Shown: one piece after another, positions 47,595 to 64,000 of the stretch
Position numbering within the stretch: position 1 is the stretch's first letter
Layout of the letters: every line of letters begins with the position of its first letter
NCBI GenBank assembly: GCA_037783415.1
Contig: JAZGTN010000044.1
Span: forward strand, 1,993,501 to 2,057,500
Length of the DNA: 64,000 nt
Reading direction: 5' to 3'
Origin: Leptasterias polaris
Lineage: Eukaryota; Echinodermata; Asteroidea; Forcipulatida; Asteriidae
The notes under the pieces: model-generated
Seen by the model: only the letters and a program-made list of their open reading frames with translations
Databases searched by the model: none
Told to the model about the DNA's origin: nothing
Made by a program: the position numbers and the translations under genes

Positions 47595-47722
47595 AGCCTT
47601 TTTGAGATATGGTGGACACTATAGGAGTACACTGTTTAGTTTGGGTGTAGGCCTATACAGACAAATTTACCCAAACCTTATAGTGTTGTAGCATAGTGTC
47701 CGCCATAACTCAAAAAGGTTTA
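47595..47722. repeat. Inverted repeat ending in CCTTTTTGAG
   Basis: CCTTTTTGAGATATGGTGGA and the inverse of CCTTTTTGAGTTATGGCGGA enclose about 70 bases, with ACACTATAGG and TTGGGT/ACCCAA pairs inside. Confidence 0.6.
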
Positions 47723-48114
47723 TGGTCATGTTTTGCAATGTGTTTTGGTGACTCTGAACAGAAACAATTTTCTAATGACCGAAACAATTTCCGAGAGTTA
47801 TGCCGAAACAGGTCATTATTGCTTGACCATAAACAGTTTATAACGTAGGTACATACTGCAACTCTTCGAAATGAAGGCTCTTATTATAATAAATAGGCCT
47901 ATGGTTTTTTGTGTTTTTTTTTAACCCGCGTTTGCAATGGAAATTTGTCATGGGAATTTTTGTGATTAATAAATTATGTTTGTATATGCTTCAGTTTTAT
48001 ACGTACATTTTATAAGTAAATTGAACATAGGACATTTGCGTTAGTTTTTGCTTATTATTATTATTATTTTATTTTTTTTTTATTTTTTTATTTTTTTTTA
48101 TTTTTTTTTTTTAA

Positions 48115-48345
48115 TGAGATGTCGCCCAACTCACAAGGCCACGGACGGCCACTCAAGGTGAGGGCTACACATAACTGATTTGGGCCATCGACCCAAATCA
48201 ATTGACACCAGGGGCACGTTGCCTCCTACTCCTGGGGCTGAAACAGGGTTACCCCCTTCACAGTCCTTAAGGATGTAGGCATGGGTATCATCCACTAGGA
48301 TGCCTGTCTGGTAGAGCAGAATGCACTACCTTCCCATTATGGAGG
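48115..48345 (+). repeat. Dispersed repeat R1, copy 2
   Basis: Direct copy of 3765-3982. It is preceded by a long T-rich tract (48050-48112) that could be the tail or insertion site. Confidence 0.6.
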
Positions 48346-48429
48346 AATAGGAAATTTGAGAAGAACAAAAATCGGCCATCTTGAAACTAGCCCAGCCGAG
48401 CCATCTTGCAGTTTGGTCTGCAAGCCTGG

Positions 48430-48555
48430 AATTACACGTAGGCCATGGCCTCTGTTGTTGCCCACGGGTCTTGGCCTTGGTGCCCTTCAAAAGTTTGCCA
48501 TAGACTTTATTGCCAATGGAAGTCACCTTTGCAAAATGAAAATGGCCTTATCCTC
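48430..48555 (+). repeat. Dispersed repeat J
   Basis: GGAATTACACGTAGGCCATG, CTTGGTGCCCTTCAAAAG and CCTTTGCAAAATGAAAATGG. Confidence 0.55.
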
Positions 48556-48746
48556 ATCTCCATGCCCTCACAAAGATGAAATTATACCATTCTGCTTACG
48601 CACCACACATTCAACACAATTCCATGAGAGCTGATGCTGTCATCGTAATATATCATGCTGGAAAAATCGTTGGTTCAACATCAAGCATGGAGGAAGGAAT
48701 CGCCTGTACGTTTGGAAACAAACGCGCATGGTTCAAGCATCTAATA

Positions 48747-48908
48747 ATACACCGATCCATTAAGCCACGCCCATTTCTCATTGACCAATCACAACCGCGA
48801 AATCTGATCACCATTTGAGCCGTTTGGTGATCTTTGCACTAATGGTGATCGGGTTTCGCGGCTGTGATTGGTCAACTCGTAAGGAGGCGGGGCTTAATGG
48901 ATCGATCT
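48747..48908. mobile_element. Foldback MITE, arms about 70 bases
   Basis: CGATCCATTAAGCC with TTGACCAATCACAACCGCG pairs with CGCGGCTGTGATTGGTCAA and GGCTTAATGGATCG. Confidence 0.7.
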
Positions 48909-50830
48909 ATTCTACCTCCATGGTTCAAGCATGGAGGCTTCCTACCTCCATGGTTCAAGTAAACCTATTGAGCCATCGCACAACTCGGAACGCCCATCCA
49001 CAAAATGCGCGTCTTCATTTCTGCCGTTCAGGAGTTGGTGTTTAACTCCCATGGACAGAATACGGGCGCGTGTAAAATGCTCTCCGCGTCGTGGAATGGG
49101 TCAGTCATGGAGGTAGATGGGTCCATGGAGGAAGGTATGATAGGTCATATATAGTGGATTTCTGACGGAGATTAGAGAAATTCCGTTTGCTAAAGTTACA
49201 AAAAGTGTGTTGGAGTTTCTGTGCACATTACTTGAAATAGGCCTAATCATATAGACAATGAGTCATCAGTGAAAATGAGGTCCCAATTTAACCGCCAGAT
49301 TTGTTTCCAAACGTACCTACGATTTCTATCCTGTTCTTACTTTCATCAAACGTGCACAATGAGTTTGATAAAAATGCGGCCGCACTATCGCTAACTTTCT
49401 CACGGACTGATGGAACCACCAATAGAGGGGGTGTATCAAGCTAGAAGCTAGCCAAAAGCACAATAGGGCACACTAAAATAAACTCCAACGGCAACCAAAC
49501 GCTAAATATTCGAGAAAAAAAAAATAAATACTGTTATGTTTGTCAGCCTCATGAAAGCCAATCAAACATATTTTTTGACAAATAAACTTCAGATATATTT
49601 TCAATTTCGGGCAGGTCAGCCTTTTGGAATTTTTGCTAATTTTTATTTTACCCCGCCAGAAAAAAAAACACGCCCGAATTTTTGTTTTTCTAAAACCCAC
49701 TTTCTGCTAGTTTTTATGAAGCACTCCTCCACTTCCCAGGCCAACTATGACAAGCTTAAAAGCCTAAATTTATCGTCGTCTCAAAGTTGAAGCACAGAAC
49801 CCCCATGTTGTGATAACTAGTCAGGATTACACAATACATTAATTCTTTGACCACAAAAATGTTATTATTCAAAAGAATTTTAGGGCATATGCAAATTATG
49901 ATATTCAGTTTGGCGCATGAATGTTTGCCTATTTTAGTGTAGTGCACACCCACAAAAAAAAGGTATTGTAACTATGGGGCCTATAATGCTGTACCAACAT
50001 TTTCTTTTATGGCATACAATTGTAGGTAATTAGTTTCAATTGAAAAGTACTTTCAGCAATAAATTTAGTCACTGAAATTATCAGAGTTACATCTAATTGC
50101 CGGGTGTCAATGGAAATGGAGACTTAGGATCCATTTGCAGGACTTTGCATGAGAAGGTCATGATTTTTCCCCAATTGGTTGTCGGTCCAAAGATAACAAA
50201 AAACAGAACCATTTTAGTCAGCATCTTTTCTGCATACCTTTTCAGATTTTTTTTTTAATGCTCCATACCATGGATGAAGTGCCCAATATAATATTGTAAC
50301 ATGACCACATGACTTAAAAACGAAAATGGCCGGCGAAACCTAGTACAGGGCCTAAGCATTATGATTTTATAAAAAACTTTACCAAACTTTTACTTGGGTA
50401 TTATTATACGTTCTTTTTGAGGAATTGGTTTTTGAAAGGTTGAGGGCCTAAGGCCTATACGCAGAACCGAAAACAAAGGGATTATTGGGCCCTGAAAAAC
50501 TGAATCCTTATAAACAAAATAGGGCCTGTGTCTATAGGCCTCACAAGTTATCTTTTCAACTCAAGTTCACAAAACACACTGTTGGTCCGTCGGTCTTGGA
50601 ATGTCAATTCATTAGGCCTCAGTGCTTAGGCCTGAGCATAGAGCAATTAAGGCTCTACTTAGGCCTGAGGCTATAGACCTATGGGCCTATATGCCTTGAT
50701 CCTTTTCTACATAAATTAGTAGGCCTTATCAATCATGCGCATTTTTGTAGGCCCTCAGTACACCTAATAATGGTTAAGATAAGCAGCACGGCAAGAAAGT
50801 TCTAGCAAAATTGTCTTCAATTAGTTTCAT
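48909..50830. other. Intergenic, no gene recognised
   Basis: Repeated CCTCCATGGTTCAAG words lie at 48915-48960. Otherwise AT-rich with many short frames and no family match. Confidence 0.3.
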
Positions 50831-51193
50831 TTAAAGGCCCTGTACACTATTGGTAAGATCGAAAAACACAAATGTTCACAGATTCACACATAACTTACAT
50901 GATTTAAAGTAAGTAATGGTAGAAAGGGTTCCTTAAAATATTTCTGCCTAAAATGCTATCGTTTCTGAGAAATGAGTAAAACAATAGTTTTTATCGCGCG
51001 AGATAATAAACCCGATGTTTGAAAAACAGAAAACACATAAGGTCTCTTTTCACTATTTTCTTGTAACCTCGATGACCAATTGAGCTCAAATTTTCACATG
51101 TTTGTTATTTCATGTATGTGGTTGATTACACAAAACATGAACACTGTCTGTGATTATTTTGTCAGCTCTACCAATCCTGTATAATACCTTTAA
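50831..51193 (+). mobile_element. 363-bp MITE B, TTAAAGG ends
   Basis: Starts TTAAAGGCCCTGTACACT and ends AATACCTTTAA. The central palindrome has one change (TTATCGCGCGAGATAA). Confidence 0.85.
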
Positions 51194-51210
51194 GTCCGGT
51201 TTTCTGGTAA

Positions 51211-51233
51211 GGGGGGGGGGGGGGGGGGGGGGG
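51211..51233 (+). repeat. Run of 23 G
   Basis: Uninterrupted G tract just after MITE B and upstream of the DDX3 first exon. Could form a G-quadruplex; length may be affected by sequencing error. Confidence 0.8.
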
Positions 51234-51680
51234 TTGAAGAAAATATTAGTGCTCGAGTCATAGTCATAAGCCGTGTAGTCGCCTGCCCTGACTTGTGCGC
51301 GTATTATGAGTGGCGAAGCGGTGCCGAGTTTGCTCGAAGTTACAGCTACATAACATGTATGTGTGTCGAGTTTGTCAGGTCAGTTGCGTACATGATTTTG
51401 GTTTAGCTGTTGATGAAAATGGACATTTATATTTTTTAAAATAAAAATTACTTATAAATAAAACATTAAAATATCAAAGTAATGCAGTGTTTTTTATTCT
51501 TAATAAAATGTTATTTAATTTGTTTTATAAATTAATTACTGAAATTAGAAGACTCGTAAAGTTCGAGGCTGGCAATGAAAAGCCGCTGTGTCTCTCTCCG
51601 TGCCCTGCCGTCGAAACTTCACCAACACTGCACAAAAGTTCTAAGATTTAATCGCTAATTTCTCATATTTTTCTCTAGTA

Positions 51681-63395
<11,715 letters not shown>

Positions 63396-63778
63396 TACAG
63401 AAGGAACTGGTGTTTTTGATCAGTTGAGTGTGGGTTCGGCTCTGGTCTTAACACTTGTGTCCTTAAGCAAGACTCTAAACCATTATTGCCTCATCCTTTG
63501 GATGGGTCGTAAAGCTTTTGGTCCTGTGTGTTTATGTAATGCATGTAAAAGAACCGTGTACACTTTATCATAAAGAGTTCAGGGATTTGCCTGAGGTATT
63601 TCTGGCTGGTCTGGCAGTAATATGCGCCACCTTGTAAACCTTACAAGGTATTGTACTACATGTGTAGTCTCATAAAATTATTCTTAACAAGCTCCACCAA
63701 ATTTGATAATTGGCGCCAGGAGTGTCATTTATGACAGACATTGCGCATTATAAATGTACACTACTATTATTATTATAA
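63396..63778 (+). mobile_element. S2 SINE
   Basis: CTGGTGTTTTTGATCAGTTG and GTGGGTTCGGCTCTGG (B box), body TGTCCTTAAGCAAGACTC, then GCGCATTATAAATGTACAC and an (ATT)n tail. Confidence 0.65.
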
Positions 63779-64000
63779 ACTATTTTTGTAAGGAAGAGGC
63801 CTTATATCGGAATAACATTTTTTGTAATAACTTTACTAGCTTTGAATTGGACAGGACACTATCCACATTGCCAAAATCAGAATTGTTAGTGTACTATATT
63901 AAAACTCTAGTAACAAACATGACATAAGTTTAAAAAAGCTATTATTCCTAGCTACTTCACTTGCATGTCCCACACTATGCACTCTATCAATTATTTTCCC

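Noticed and set aside
51211..51233. G-run as a regulatory G-quadruplex for DDX3
   Set aside because: Similar G or C runs occur in several repeats here (7881, 27927, 62530); there is no evidence for a regulatory role.

Overview
This window is nuclear DNA of a marine invertebrate animal. Spliced genes of metazoan type, very AT-rich noncoding DNA and a dense load of small DNA transposons, tRNA-derived SINEs and LINE tails fit an echinoderm (perhaps a sea star). That placement is an inference from style; nothing in the sequence proves the species. No bacterial-type gene, operon or CRISPR array is present.

Three genes can be supported. (1) RFC4, a replication factor C clamp-loader subunit, lies on the minus strand. 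Its first coding exon is at 6511-6626, a 5' untranslated exon is near 7603-7760, and nine coding exons read leftwards. The last third of the protein is off the left edge. (2) A Golgi carbohydrate 6-O-sulfotransferase (CHST family) is on the plus strand with an uninterrupted 435-codon reading frame (42928-44235) and duplicated polyadenylation signals near 45.4 kb. (3) The 5' half of a DDX3/Belle/PL10-type RNA helicase is on the plus strand. It begins with a 14-codon exon at 51681 and a 40-base exon at 55143, then runs through a long RGG/FGG-rich exon (61570-62092). The window ends before the helicase core.

The roughly 35 kb between RFC4 and the sulfotransferase, and most intron sequence, hold no gene that I can support. 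They are a layered mosaic of mobile DNA: GGCC-ended elements flanked by 3-bp TWA (PIF/Harbinger-like), CAG-ended elements flanked by 6-bp repeats, TA-flanked elements with TAGACC ends, TTAAAGG-ended MITEs, MITEs with GGGCCCAATTTC ends, a 1.1-kb pogo-like element, two tRNA-SINE families, and LINE 3' ends. A 1.65-kb minisatellite at 35.9-37.5 kb appears to have grown out of the end of one of these MITEs.

The three genes belong to different pathways (DNA replication, glycan sulfation, RNA metabolism), and nothing suggests they work together. I see no new multi-gene system here. The unusual material is in the mobile elements: two transposons with unrelated ends sharing one core, transposon ends turned into arrays, and a duplicated element with telomere-like termini.
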